Shown: positions 35,505 to 47,409, counted from the stretch's first letter. The stretch is DNA of 64,000 bases from Rhizophagus irregularis (GCF_026210795.1 NC_089453.1:3102501-3166500); one strand, 5' to 3'. The notes: a model not told the origin generated them from the sequence alone. A program made the numbers and translations.

Positions 35505-37313
35505 TACTAGCCGTCACCTATCGCTTCGCACCGGACCAATGATTTGTTTAAATGAAAAAATTTAGTATTATAATGTAATACTAAGTAAATTAAAGATGGT
35601 TACAGTAGTTTTTATTTATAATTAGGATTTAATATGGTAATAATTAGTCAACAAAAAATAATAAAATAACAGTAATTTAATATTAGAGTGTAGAATGAAA
35701 TTCGGATTAATTAGGAATTTTGAAAAAATAATTATCAATAAAAATTAATTAATATTTTAGAAGTATTTTCGGAAAAACTTTAATATTATGAAAATACTAC
35801 AAATATTTTTATTAATTAATTATAAATTTTATAATTATTTATTATTTTATATTACGTCAATCTCAAACTTATAACCAACTTAGGAAAAATATTTGAACAA
35901 TTAAATGTATTAGAATCTGTTATTTCATTTATTATTATTCTTTTGATACTCATTTTACTCGATAAATTATTAATTTAACTAAACCATTTGAATTAAAAAT
36001 TTCGGATATAGATTTGGTTATAATAATCTATTATTAAATCAACAATTTCTTCAATTAATTAATTATAAAATATATAAAAATATCAATTTTTTTTTGATTT
36101 TTATGAATTTGAAAATCAAACTATTTATCCAGCGTTCAATTTAATTGAAAAAATCTTACTCATCTTTCTATCAACGTCGGTCAATTTTCCTATATGTTAT
36201 ATTGATTTTTTTTAAAAAAATAATAATTTTGTAAATATTTTAATATAATATTTATTTTTATTTAATAATAAAAAAAATTGAAAGAAAAAGAAAAAAAAAT
36301 TTTAAGAAAAATTTGGGTGAGGAAAAAGGATAAAGAAAGAAATCATTTTAAAAAAGGGAAATTTCCGAAAAAAGGAATCCGAAAATAAAAAATAAGTACG
36401 AAAAAAAATTCTGAAAAAAGGACAATAATCCGATCCAAAAAGAGCGAAATTTTTTTTAAAGAAATATAACAATACTGTCTAAAAAAAAAGATCGAAAAAA
36501 AAATAATAGGGATTATTTAATAAAAAAAAAAAATTTTCAGTTTGGGAAAAAAAATTAAACCTAAACGGGAAAAGAATGAGAAAAAACAAATTTTTCGGTT
36601 GAAAAAAAAAATTAAACTGAAAGAATAAAAGGGAGAAAAAAAAATTGGACAAAAAAAATTAATGATCAAAAAAATAATTCCGATTAGATCGAATAGTTTT
36701 TGACCATAAATAGATCAAGCGGAGGCATGCCACGGGTTTAATTATATGGCATGGGTTTCAAGTTACACAATTCAAATTATTTATACAGAGACTAATCCAA
36801 ACGTCAGAGAAATTTTTTAGTTATATAGATTTATTGCAATAAACCATAACCAAATTTATATACATTTCAAATACTAAGAATTGCAAAATATACAAATTAA
36901 GAAACACATACAAATGTAACAGTCATAATTTTGCTATAATTTTTGCATATACAGTATCCTTAATAAATATTTTATTAGTTGTATTTCAGTATATCATAAA
37001 AAAATCAATAACAAAAAAAGGTCTTAACGGGGAAAAAATGTTTATATAAAAAAAATTACGTAAAAAAAATGGGTTTAGTCTATAAAAAAAAATATAACAA
37101 CATACATATGATCTAAACAATGTTCTAATTTCGGTAACAATATTGATGATCTGCAATTTGGAATTCATACCTAAATAATCTAGAAAATAAAGACTTACGC
37201 TAACATGGAATAGATTACCAGGCGCAAGCAGAAAATATATTACACAATTCAAAACTATTTATACATGCTAGTCTAAACGTTACGATTTTTTTATGTATTT
37301 TTTAGTTATATAG
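35505..37313 (+). mobile_element. Helentron-like element, copy 2 (compound)
   Basis: Starts ACTAGCCGTCACCTATCGCT and is collinear with 13788-16815, minus the nested MITE and pyrimidine tract. A first terminus TTAGTTATATAGATT lies at about 36818-36832. A second, TTTTTAGTTATATAGATT, ends at about 37313, so 36833-37313 may belong to a second element or to an adjoining fragment. Just after 37313 the sequence joins the block homologous to 12055 onward. The left copy of that block has no element here, which defines the right boundary. Confidence 0.5.
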
Positions 37314-37606
37314 ATTATTTGTAAAGAAACATTTAAAACTTTTTGAAATTGATAATGATCGATTATCATGCATATCTTTAGTACATCCATTACATTCAAA
37401 GTTAAAGTTTTAATCCACCGTTAAAAAATATGAATTTTTATTTAAAATCTCAGAAATAATAATAAAAACAATAAATAATAAAAACAATAGTAACAAAAAT
37501 AAAATATAAAAAAATAAAACAAGTCTAAAAATAATAATAAAAAATTTTCATAACATTTGTTTCACTATTGTTGCTACAAATCGTGAGGTTCTTCACAAAA
37601 TTAATT

Positions 37607-38188
37607 TCACAAATTATTTTCATCGATAAAATTATCTTCTTTTGGAGTCAAATAATCAAAAAGAAACTGTTTCAAATGAAACTCCAAATTTTCTCTGTGT
37701 CTATCGGAAAATTCTTGGTGTTGTTGTTGTTGTTGCTGTCGATGCTCATCTTGCTTTAGTTCGATACCATAAATATTTAAATTTAAATACTTAAGAATAA
37801 ATGAATGTGGAACCATTTCGCAGGTTATTTGGTAAATTCTTTTATCATTCGGTTGTTGAAAATAGAACACAAAAAGATCATTTGAAAAAAGATAATGAGA
37901 TGAATATAAGCAATTATTTAATAATCGAGATACAATTTCGTCAGAAGTTTTTTCTTTACAGACGACATGATAAATTTGAAAATCGTTGCATGGTCTATAA
38001 AAGAATGAGAATTCTGACATAACAACATTTTCTTGATTAATATCAATTTTGTCATCATGTCGTTGAATAGAAGGAGATGTTACATGAGACATATTTTCAT
38101 TTGATTCTACAATAGTATCAACATTTGATAAAATATTGAAACTATCATCATCGTGAGAAATAGGAGCTAAAGAACTTGAATCGGTCAT
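37607..38188 (-). CDS. FFYRP-module protein, intact second paralogue
   Basis: 193 residues, single exon. Layout: Ser/Asp-rich N-terminus (1-60), module 1 FFYRPCNDFQIYHVVCKE, module 2 FYFQQPNDKRIYQITCE, a poly-Gln stretch encoded by CAA/CAG repeats, then a charged helix (NLEFHLKQFLFDY) and ENNL. It shares the FxYRxxND...YxVxC pattern and the C-terminal N-LE-Y/H-L-(R/K)-Q helix with the 6963-7526 protein. No signal peptide, membrane helix or known catalytic motif. A TATAAATA motif sits about 110 bp upstream (38296-38303). Function unknown. It is the undamaged version of 12457-13048. Confidence 0.7.
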   Translation of the reverse strand: MTDSSSLAPISHDDDSFNILSNVDTIVESNENMSHVTSPSIQRHDDKIDINQENVVMSEFSFFYRPCNDFQIYHVVCKEKTSDEIVSRLLNNCLYSSHYLFSNDLFVFYFQQPNDKRIYQITCEMVPHSFILKYLNLNIYGIELKQDEHRQQQQQQHQEFSDRHRENLEFHLKQFLFDYLTPKEDNFIDENNL

Positions 38189-38295
38189 TTTGCGTTTATA
38201 GTGTAAGTTGTTTGGAATATGTATTTATTTATCTGGATTTAATTATGATGTATATATTATATATTTCTTTTTACAGACGCTATTATGAGACGTCG

Positions 38296-38303
38296 TATAA
38301 ATA
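38296..38303 (-). promoter_or_regulatory. TATA-like box of the 37607-38188 gene
   Basis: TATTTATA on the minus strand, about 110 bp before the ATG, conserved in the duplicate at 13155-13162. Confidence 0.4.
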
Positions 38304-38620
38304 TCGTTGAGATAGATATGATTATAAAATTTATACGAATACGAATATGATATGTAAATAATCTGATTTGTAACACAAGATTTGTAACAATTTTCATTTT
38401 TTTTTTTTTCAAAACGAAATAAATTGGCACGTGAAATGTTAGTAAATCACTTTTATGGAAAAAATTCAAATATTAATTACTAAATTTAGCTATATTATAA
38501 ACAATAAATTAAATTAGCTGTATATTGGCGTTTTGGCGTTAAAAAGTTGGCGTTAAAAGTACTCGATGACGATCTTTCAATTTGGAGATGGATTTAATCG
38601 TTACACAACCTCCAAATAAA

Positions 38621-39639
38621 TTTCTTTTAGCTATTTCTAATTTGAACATATTTACATTTTAACATATTTATGTTTGGATAAATTTGAATCCAGCCCCTAT
38701 GTGCGATGCTTAAATAAATCTCGCCTTTATTCCAAAAAAGGATATTTTATATGCTGATCATTTAATTCTGGCCAGAATTAAATACAAACAACCCTTTCAA
38801 TATTTGTTGACCGTGTCACCGTGTCCACAACCTCATCCACCGATACCAGATACTTCTTTTCCTCCTGTTTTAATATCCTGCTGGTTCGAAATCTTGGATT
38901 CTGGAAGTTAATTTTTTGGATTGTTAAATTTTTTTCGACCCAGGCCTTCCATTTCTATTAACTTCCGAACCGTCTCCTTTAATTAATCTTCATCTCTGAA
39001 ATTAGCTAAGAAGACCCTCTGTTTGCCGAAATTTAGCCGTCGTAACTGTACCCATTTTTTCGTATATCCGTTAAGAAACCGATTTTATCATTTTGAAGGT
39101 CTTTCTTATTATTATACCGCTAATGTGAGTTCAGCTGGAACCATCGACCTTGTATCAATTTGCCTTTTATTATGTAATCTATTCGCCATTATTTCTTTTT
39201 AAAACGTTCCTCTTGAAATTTAGTTAAATTGGTGCTGGCCTTAACTGTTTGGTACTTTTTTTGACATTTAATATTATACGATTTGCTTACTTTAAATAAC
39301 TGCTGGTTTCACTTTAATCAAGCGAATAATCAAACTTATTAACTTCTTCACGTATGTTTCCGAAACTTTTAAGAATTAGAATAGGTTAAAAGGTCATAAT
39401 ATTAATTCGATCACAATTTTTAAACTATGATAATGCTAATTTGTAACTAATGAAGTAATCAACAATTTAAGCTACCTATAAACAAAAAGTATTTTATGAA
39501 TTTTTGTGTGTATTTATGTTTTTAAAGTCATACTTACCGTTATATATAATTATAGATAAAAAGAGAAATTATCCGGGTGCCATGGTGGTATAAACAAAAA
39601 GTCCTCTCGTCTAACTGAAATATGTTAAAATACTTATGT
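38621..39639. other. Intergenic stretch, no gene found
   Basis: Less AT-rich than average (for example 38790-39070) but without a sustained frame, RNA fold or recognised repeat. Confidence 0.35.
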
Positions 39640-41085
39640 AACGTTCTAATTTAATTCTTAGCGATATAAGGAATACCTAGAAATAGTGGCTCTCGTCCTA
39701 GATGTGGGTAAATAATCAAAGTCACGTTTTTCAATAAAAAAAACCTGAATTTAATATTTATTATTAATATCAAAAAAGCTCAACATGAAAACGAGATTTT
39801 TACAGTTTACTATGAAATCCATCAATCTTATCTCAAATTTTAATAGCTTAAACTTTATAATCAAATTTTTCTTGCAGTTAATGAAGATGCAGATGCAAAA
39901 ATTATTTTTTCTCTCTTCATTGTTTCCATTTATTATTAATTAATCTATATAATTAAAGAAATTGGTGTGTAACTGTAACGTTTAGGCGAAGCGTGATTCG
40001 GCTGTGTCTGATCTATTCCATAATTATTATGGTTTGAATGATTTGATTGGCTCAAATTTTAATCGGATATTTTTTTTGCTAATTGACGAAAAAAAGCTTA
40101 ATTTGTTTTTACTAATCATGTTTCATCTTCGGCCATTCAGCTTTTGACGCGATCAGTTGCAGCAGATTGATTACCGTAGTTATCCGAACGTTTTTCTAGA
40201 CTAGATCTTTTTTAAACTGAATCAATTTTTATTTAATAAATAATAATCGAGATTTTTAATAATTTTTATTTTCGATTTTTTTTTAAATCTGAATTTTAAT
40301 ATTTTTATCCTAGTTTGTTTCTCTTTATAATAATCTATACTAATATACTTCTATGTTATTTTTATACATATATTTTTTATGTATGAGTATATTATCGTTA
40401 TTATTTATTTCGTCTTTTTAATTTCTAAAATCCATAGAAGTAATAGATTTCACTAAACTCAACCGAAGTACTCATTTATTATATTAACTTGCTCTCCACA
40501 TGATTAATTTTACTAATAATATTAACAATTTTACATTAATAATTTGTAGATAACAACTAAAGAAAATTTACAGGTCGGATTGACGCTGCAGTCCTTACAT
40601 ACAGTAAACATGATTTTTCTATTTTAATAAGTTTTTTTCTATTTTTTTTCTTTTTTTTCGTTCTTTCACCTCTTTCTTAAGGTTTGGATTGGCGATATAA
40701 TCAAAATAAATATTTTTTATTGAATAAATATGCTTTATTTGATTTTTTTTTTAGTTAGAATAAGTATTATTTTCTTTACTTAAAATAAAAAAAAAACATG
40801 TTAATATTATAAGACTTATATAAAACAAAAATTTTATATTGATTTAAACTCATTTAATCCTGTTGCAACGCGACAGGTTACAAATAGTAAAATATTTAAA
40901 ATAAATTATTTTAAAAAATAAATTCAATAAAAATCTGTTAAATACACACCTCAATTTCACTAACAATAAATATGCAAGCATTATAAGCACGAGATACTAA
41001 TAAACAAGTAGGAAATAATTTCTTGTTTAATATCACCATTCACCAGCCCATAAGTCGCCACATACACAAGCCCACATGTATATTT
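39640..41085 (-). pseudogene. Third RNF213-like fragment (3' end only)
   Basis: On the minus strand this matches the end of the + gene. 41085-40935 corresponds to the last ~110 nt of exon 11 (GATGATATTAAACAAGAA, then the TCTCGTGCTTATAATGCTTG region) and its splice donor. 39925-39850 corresponds to exon 12 (TTCATTAACTGCAAGAAAAA). 39840-39640 matches the 3' flank at 31565-31750. The last intron is filled by a ~940-bp element (39942-40882). No upstream exons are attached, so it cannot encode a protein. Confidence 0.7.
39942..40882 (-). mobile_element. Small Helentron-like element in a paralogous intron
   Basis: On the minus strand it runs from a hairpin end, CCTGTCGCGTTGCAACAGG (40859-40877), to AATTATATAGATT at 39942. 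Just inside that end it has AAACGTTACAGTTACACA, the same 3' motif as in the 13788 and 37313 copies. The uninterrupted intron at 30783-30860 gives the empty site. A paralogous copy with the same 5' hairpin end is at about 46750-48048. Confidence 0.55.
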
Positions 41086-41659
41086 TCCTAAATAGTGAAT
41101 TCCTTATATACTGTATGTCAATTTTAAGATATTTTCCTTCCTATTTTAGGTAATTGATCAGAATGAATGTATGGAATGAATGTATCGTATATATATCTGG
41201 CATGGATATATGTAACAAACTGACGATTATCCCGATTTCTGATGAAAGAAAATTTGGAATTTCATTTGAAGTAATTTCTTTTCGATTACTTGTATCCAAG
41301 AACAAAAGAAAATAATTCAGTTGACAGTACATACAATATTCCTGAAACAAATAATTCACATCAAGACATTTAATTACGTGAAAATTATACAAATTATACA
41401 AATTATACAATAATTGTCATGTGATCGGTTGTTTTTATTGTGATTATACGCAGGCGCAAAATTAACAATAGATTTTAATTTTACCGTTCACAAAGTACAA
41501 TCCGTATAAAAAAATTCATCTGTAATGTCATAATAAAGAATTTTGTTAAGCTTTATTATATTTAGGTATAGTACCAACAACAACCTCTTTGGTAAATATT
41601 ATAAATATAATAAGACTTAATAAACTGATAAATTTAAATATAAATGAAAAATCTTAATA
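41086..41659. other. Intergenic stretch, no gene found
   Basis: No supported feature apart from short ATTATACAA repeats near 41390-41412. Confidence 0.35.
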
Positions 41660-41950
41660 TTAGTTTAGTAATTGAAGGTTTAAATGTTGCTTTAAATAAT
41701 ATTCGAGATTCTCTTTTTGATTAATAATAAATACTAAATGCTCTTGTTCCGAATTTTGAAACTCAAATCCAAGAAAATTTTTGTTCAAACAATTATTAAT
41801 CAAAAGAGGGGAAACAATTTCGCATGATATCTGATAAAACTGGCGTCATGTTGTTTCTGATAGTAGAAAATACATTCATTTTCGTTATATTGAACATTAT
41901 TTTCTTTTAATGATTTGTTTAATCAGATTTCTTTATAATGACAAAAGTCA
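41660..41950 (-). pseudogene. FFYRP-family C-terminal fragment
   Basis: Closely similar to 6963-7250 on the same strand: ECIFYYQKQHDA, then after a 1-nt deletion the second-module tail, LLINNCLNKNFLGFE and NQKENLEYYLKQ. The N-terminal half is absent. It is broken by the frameshift and truncation. Confidence 0.65.
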
Positions 41951-42038
41951 TTTCGAAGTAGTTGAGGTGACGTTTGCGTGTCAATGAATACCTGAACCGC
42001 AGTAGTCACGTGATCGTGGTGTGCGGTATAGTGGTGGA

Positions 42039-42462
42039 TAGGGATGGCAACGGTCGGTCATGGTCGGTCATCGGTCGGTCATAACCGGTCAAGAACCTTT
42101 GACCGACCGACCGACCGTTTGACCGACCGGTCTGACCGACCGGTTAACCGACCGTTTGACCGACTGGTTAACCAATCCTGAAAACGTTTGCGAAACGTAA
42201 TTTAATTGAAATACTTAATAAAAAACGTTTTCGCAACGTTTTCTATTAAAATAATTAAAAAAACGTTTGCGAAACATTTTTTTTATTAAATTACGTTTCG
42301 CAAACGTTTTCAGGATCGGTCAAACGGTCGGTCAAACGGTCGGTTAACCGGTCGGTCAGACCGGTCGGTCAAACGGTCGGTCAGAGGTCTTTGACCGACC
42401 GATATCGGTCACGGTCATGACCGGTCATAACCGGTTAATGACCGTGACCGTTGCCATCCCTA
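42039..42462. mobile_element. hAT MITE built of GGTCGGTC arrays
   Basis: 424 bp. The ends TAGGGATGGCAACGGTC and GACCGTTGCCATCCCTA are inverted repeats of hAT type. GTGGTGGA flanks both sides exactly (42031-42038 and 42463-42470), an 8-bp target duplication. The outer ~130 bp on each side consists of GGTCGGTC/GACCGACC units. The centre carries inverted AACGTTTGCGAAACGTAATT motifs. The whole element can fold on itself. Confidence 0.9.
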
Positions 42463-42470
42463 GTGGTGGA

Positions 42471-44040
42471 AGATTCCCCGAGTTAGGAACTTGAATTTTA
42501 TTTTATTAGACGAGGTGAATGAAGTATCTATTGAGATTTTAACATTTACAATATTAATTCGCAACACTCCAAGTAAATCTAATTTGATAAAAATAAAATA
42601 TTAACTAAATAATTCATAACTAACAAAATACAACTATTTCTTTTATACTAAAATATGCTGTCAATTTATCTAATTAACTAAATAAGCGTAAAGTCAACCT
42701 TATAAAAGTGAAGGAATCTCTGAGTTAGAAATTTGATTCATGTGAGATTAGTAATGAATATAAATTTAAAAGAAAATTCAAAAAAATAGGGCAAATAAAA
42801 TAAATAAAATAAAATAAAATAAACGAAAGATTAATGATATGTTTGTGTTTGCTTTTGAATACATGTTTATGTACGTTAGCTGTATACATTGTTGTATCTA
42901 CCTAAAAATTTCATGATGATATGACGATCTAAAGACATAACAAAAGGTCTCGGAACGTCACAGCTTTCAGTAAACCTCTATATCAGTTATTTCGGTTATA
43001 AATGGGAAAGTATCTACAAGGGGTAAACATTCCAAATGGTTAAAATGAGTTTTTGTTCCAAAAGTTTATTGTTTGTATGCGACGTGAAATGACTTTTGTG
43101 ATGTGAAAAGTGCGTGAGCATTTTACTAATGCAGTTATTTTGTAGAGGGGGGTTTTAGGTTGATTTATACTGAAAAGGGAAGTAGCTTAATAGAATTGAA
43201 CATAAAAATTATATAGTGTAATTTGTATGTTTTTTACAATTTAATTTCTTTTAAAAAAAAAATGTTTAGTTTTTGAACCGAAAGATTCTTAATTTTTTTA
43301 ATTTTATTTTATTTTTCATTTTTTTTGAAATGAAATATTTTTTAAAAAATATTTTCGCTCATTTCTTTAAAAAAATGTTATTCATTTCATTTCAGTTTTT
43401 TGAACTGAGATTTTTTTTAGAATTCTTATTTTTTGTTTTTTTAAAAAGTTTTTCATTCTTACTCCAAGTTCGAGTTCAGAACATCCCGATGAAACATCAA
43501 CTGCGGCAAACTGGCAAGTCATTCTATTTTTGAGAATAAAAAAATTTATTATTAAATAATTATTAATTTATTTTTTTTCGTCTTTTTCATCTTAGGTTTA
43601 GCCTGGAACAGATGAGAGGGTACATTGGCTGAGGCAAATTATGTAAATCCTGATTAAGAAATAAAAGAATTTTTTTTTAATATTTATTAATCAGCAACTA
43701 ATAACCTTCGAAATGGAAAGAGAAAGTCGGAATGGATTGGGAGCGTCACACTGTAAGTGACGATTAGACGCCACACGGCTCACTTTTCTGATTTTTCTAT
43801 ATATGAGAATTGTAAATTTTGCATTTAAATTAATTGAACTTTCTCTGTTAGAATGAATTTACACCATTAACGCATTAAATATTCAAAATTTTATTCAATA
43901 TTGGAAAAATAATTTTTTAAGAAAAAAATAAACGATAATTTTGTATAATAAAAAAAAAAATTACTATTACATCCTATCATATTATATATAGAAAGCATGA
44001 TGCAAATAAAAATACAATTAAATAATTAAATATTAACAAC
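42471..44040. other. Intergenic stretch 5' of the kinase gene
   Basis: No supported gene. A Phe-rich frame at 43273-43533 is poly(T)-driven and lacks any domain. Confidence 0.4.
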
Positions 44041-44061
44041 CGGTCCTAAAAAAAAAGTAAA

Positions 44062-44150
44062 GAACGGTTATTAGTAACCGTTCATAATATTTTTTTTAAA
44101 AAAAAGAAAAAAATAAAACCAAGATTCGTATATACTTACAAATCTTGGTT
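44062..44150. promoter_or_regulatory. Two perfect hairpins upstream of the kinase gene
   Basis: GAACGGTTA at 44062-44070 pairs with TAACCGTTC at 44075-44083. AACCAAGATT at 44117-44126 pairs with AATCTTGGTT at 44141-44150. They lie 140-230 bp before the ATG. They could be dimeric factor-binding sites or a MITE remnant. Confidence 0.4.
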
Positions 44151-44230
44151 CTTTTCCATTCTTCGGAACTAGGAATCCGATCTCGTGATTGTATAGATCG
44201 GCAAAGTATATCATGTGGTACCAGAATTCA

Positions 44231-44238
44231 TATAAATA
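44231..44238 (+). promoter_or_regulatory. TATA box of the kinase-Sel1 gene
   Basis: TATAAATA, 52-59 bp upstream of the ATG at 44290. Confidence 0.5.
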
Positions 44239-44289
44239 GGTTACATTTTTTTTTCGTACGACAAATAATCTTTGTTGTCATTCATAACA

Positions 44290-46540
44290 ATGTCTAATAA
44301 TATCGAATTGAAGGATGCTGAAAATACAAATGAATGGGTTAATTGGATTGAAGAGGCCATTGTTAAAGAATATTTTAAATGTTATGAATACAAACATTTT
44401 AGTAATATTCAAGAGATTGGTTCAGGTGCATTCGGAAAAGTTTATCGTGCAAATTGGAAAAATTCAGAACAATATATAGCTTTGAAATCTTTTTTTAATC
44501 TTAACAACGCCACTGTAAAAGAAATTGTACATGAGGTAATTAAAGAAAATATAATAACTTCATTTCGATAATTATAATATATACTTATTAATTTTATATT
44601 CATTATATAGCTTAAACTTCAAAGAGAAATACAATTTCATGATAATATTGTTAAGTACTATGGAATTACAAAATTTGAGTCAGGTATGATATGTATATAT
44701 AATTTCACAAAATCAAAAAGAAGAATATATTTAAATGCACATAATAAAAAATCTAATTCAAGATCAAAAATATGTTATTTGACTTGGTATTCTAAAATTA
44801 ATTTTTTAATTATTTCTTTTAACTCGTTAGACAATCATGATGACCTATTAAAAAGATATTTATTAGTTATGGAATATGCCGATTCTGGTACCCTTAAAGA
44901 TTATTTAAAGAAAAACTTCAATAATCTTACTTGGGATAATAAATGTAACTTAGCCTACCAGTTATCTTGTGCTGTGTCATGCCTACATAATGAAAAGATC
45001 GTACATCGTGATTTGGTATTTATTTCTACTTTAATTGAAATTTTTATTTTTGTAATTATTATTAACTTTAAATATATTAATTATAATAGAATTCAGGTAA
45101 CATATTGGTTCATAGAAACACAGTAAAGGTGGCCGATTTTGGGTTATCAAAAAGAATTGGATCATCATCCAAAAATTCAAAATTATTTGGAATAATTCCT
45201 TACGTTGATCCAATAAGATTCGGTAAAAAAAAAAATAATAAAAATTCAACACATTTATCTTCATTTAACGAAAAAAACGATGTTTACAGTGTTGGAGTAC
45301 TGTTATGGGAGATATCTAGCGGGAAACCTCCCTTTTCTACTGAAGATTATGATCTTGATTTGGCTATAGAAATCAAAGAAGGCCGTAGAGAAGATCCTTT
45401 TCCTGATACACCTGAAATTTATATAAAACTTTATACTGGTAATTAGTACTTAAACTTTATTCAATATCTGATATATTATAATTATTTCTTAAATTATATG
45501 TACTCTTTGTAGATTGTTGGGATAGTGAGCCAGATAATCGACCCACTATTGACCAGGTGGTAGAAAGATTAAAAGCAATGATTACAAAAACAAGCATGAT
45601 AACAGAAAATCACCAAATTAAACCAGATCTTCAATTACAAAATTTTGATATGATAGATACAAAAGAAATAATACCTTTATCATCTGAAAAATCCGAAAAG
45701 AATTTTAGTAAAATAATTAATGAAATAGTAGAATTTATCTTTAAATTAGAAAAGGATGGAAAAGAATCGTATAGATATATTTTTGATCATTTTGATGGTC
45801 ATAATATAAAATATCAAGAAATTTATAATTGGTTGTTAGATAATCAAAATGATTTGGATTCTATTTTCTTACTTGGATATTTTGATTATGTAGGAATTGA
45901 AACTAATAAAAATCCTAATCAAGCATTTAATTTATTTATTAAAGCGTCAAAGCAAGATCATCTATTGGCACAACATTATGTTGGATTATGTTATCAATAT
46001 GGTTATGGGGCTGAAAAAAATGAAAAGCTAGCTTTTGAATATTATGAAAAATTAGCAAATAAGGATTTTATAATAGGAATTATTAATCTTGGTTATTGTT
46101 ACGAAAGAGGCATAGGGATTAAAAAAGACTTAAAAAGAGCTGCTCATTTATATGAAAAAGCAGCAGAGTTAGGAAATAGTTTAGCTCAAAATAATCTTGC
46201 CATTATGTATGTAAAGGGAGAAGGGATTGATAAAGATTATAATAAAGCTTTTAAATTAATAAAACAATCAGCAACAGGAGAATGTAAGGAGGGAATAATG
46301 GCATTAGGATATTGTTATAGTAGTGGAATTGGAACTAGTGTTAATAAACAAAAAGCATCTGAATTATATCAAAAAGCAGCAGATTTAGGGGAAATGATTG
46401 CTCAATATAATATTGGTTATATGTATGAAAGAGGGGATAGAATTGAGAGAGATATAAATAAAGCAATTTACTGGTTTGAAAAATCTGCAAAACAAGGATA
46501 TCAAAAGGCTCAAAATAGATTGAAAAACTTAAAAAAGTAA
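44290..46540 (+). CDS. Protein kinase with C-terminal Sel1 repeats
   Basis: Five exons by my reconstruction (44290-44535, 44611-44683, 44831-45015, 45090-45438, 45513-46540), all GT-AG, giving 626 residues. The kinase core is complete. Gly loop [14 protein letters not shown], Lys in ALKSF, hinge [14 protein letters not shown], catalytic loop HRDL followed across intron 3 by [13 protein letters not shown], then PYVDP in place of [15 protein letters not shown] and DNRPT. The Tyr-kinase-like features fit the TKL-type kinases expanded in Rhizophagus. After a linker come about six Sel1-like repeats ([10 protein letters not shown]...[19 protein letters not shown] type) to the C-terminus, which act as protein-binding solenoids in other proteins. 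I infer a cytoplasmic signalling role. TATA box and hairpins lie upstream. The 3' end lies about 0.2 kb from a repeat block. Confidence 0.9.
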
Positions 46541-46879
46541 TTCATATTCTTTATTTAATTTATACATTTGTATTTTCAATTAATAAAGTTAGATGTATTT
46601 AAGTTATGGTTTTACATTAAAGCAAATATAATTACAGTTTTATTTTAACTATAAATTTTTATTTTACATAATTTGAGTACGAAATACTACCGTCTTTTGT
46701 GAAATATTGATTTCAATCCATCAACAATAGTTTATGTTTCGGTGAAAAGGTTTTTTTAAAATGGAATATTATCATTATTATTTATTTCGTCTTTAGGCTT
46801 AGGTCTAGATCGGTAATCAGATCTTTAATGTATAGTACAATTATTTATTATTTTCTAGAATCCATAGAAGCAATAGATT

Positions 46880-47409
46880 AGGACCCCGAGCAATATATAT
46901 ATAGGTAACAAGAAAGGTCAAAATTTTTATAATAGCTCTACGCAAGGTTTTTATTAAGATAAATAAGCAAACTCAACATGTGACTTCACAAATTGCCCAA
47001 AAATAAGCAATCTAACCATATGACTTTATTTTACAAAAATTATTTGATCAAATTTTCTCGCATTTATGATTTACAATTTCACTTTTTTCAATAGTAATAT
47101 CATCTTAGCTAAAATATCCATCTTAAAATTTTTTTCATCTCCTATTAACTTTTGCATATTAGTATAATGCCATCGCTTATATAGTTAAATGTTATATAAT
47201 GCATTATTAAATAATACCAAATTTACTCAAAAAATAAGCAATTGTAATATATGACTTTTCAAAAATTCTGTGAAAATAAGCAAATGAAAAATATGACATT
47301 AGCAAAAAATATCATTAATTTTACGCAAATCTAACCTCTAACTGTGGCTAAAATAGCATGTGACTAAGCAAACGATATTGTTACCTATACATATATTGCT
47401 CGGGGTCCT
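46880..47409. mobile_element. 530-bp hAT-like MITE, AGGACCCC termini
   Basis: The left end AGGACCCCGAGCAATATATA and the inverted right end AGGACCCCGAGCAATATATG match. AATAGATT is duplicated at 46872-46879 and 47410-47417. The paralogous block has a single AATAGATT at 40442-40449 with matching flanks, i.e. the pre-insertion site. The interior repeats AAATAAGCAA...ATGACTT motifs in both orientations. Confidence 0.9.

Larger units (their letters stand above)
37314..38620. repeat. Duplicated block, copy 2 (partner 12055-13560)
   Basis: Direct copy, about 25 kb from its partner, containing an intact FFYRP gene with its promoter. Differences include single substitutions, one missing codon in LLLNN, and a T run at 38398-38409. 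Confidence 0.7.

Noticed and set aside
42045-42455. CRISPR-like or satellite array from the regular GGTCGGTC units
   Set aside because: The units are contiguous and inverted about the centre, with TIRs and an 8-bp target duplication: a MITE.
43273-43533. Phe-rich 86-residue frame
   Set aside because: Driven by T runs; could be mistaken for membrane helices but lacks other coding features.
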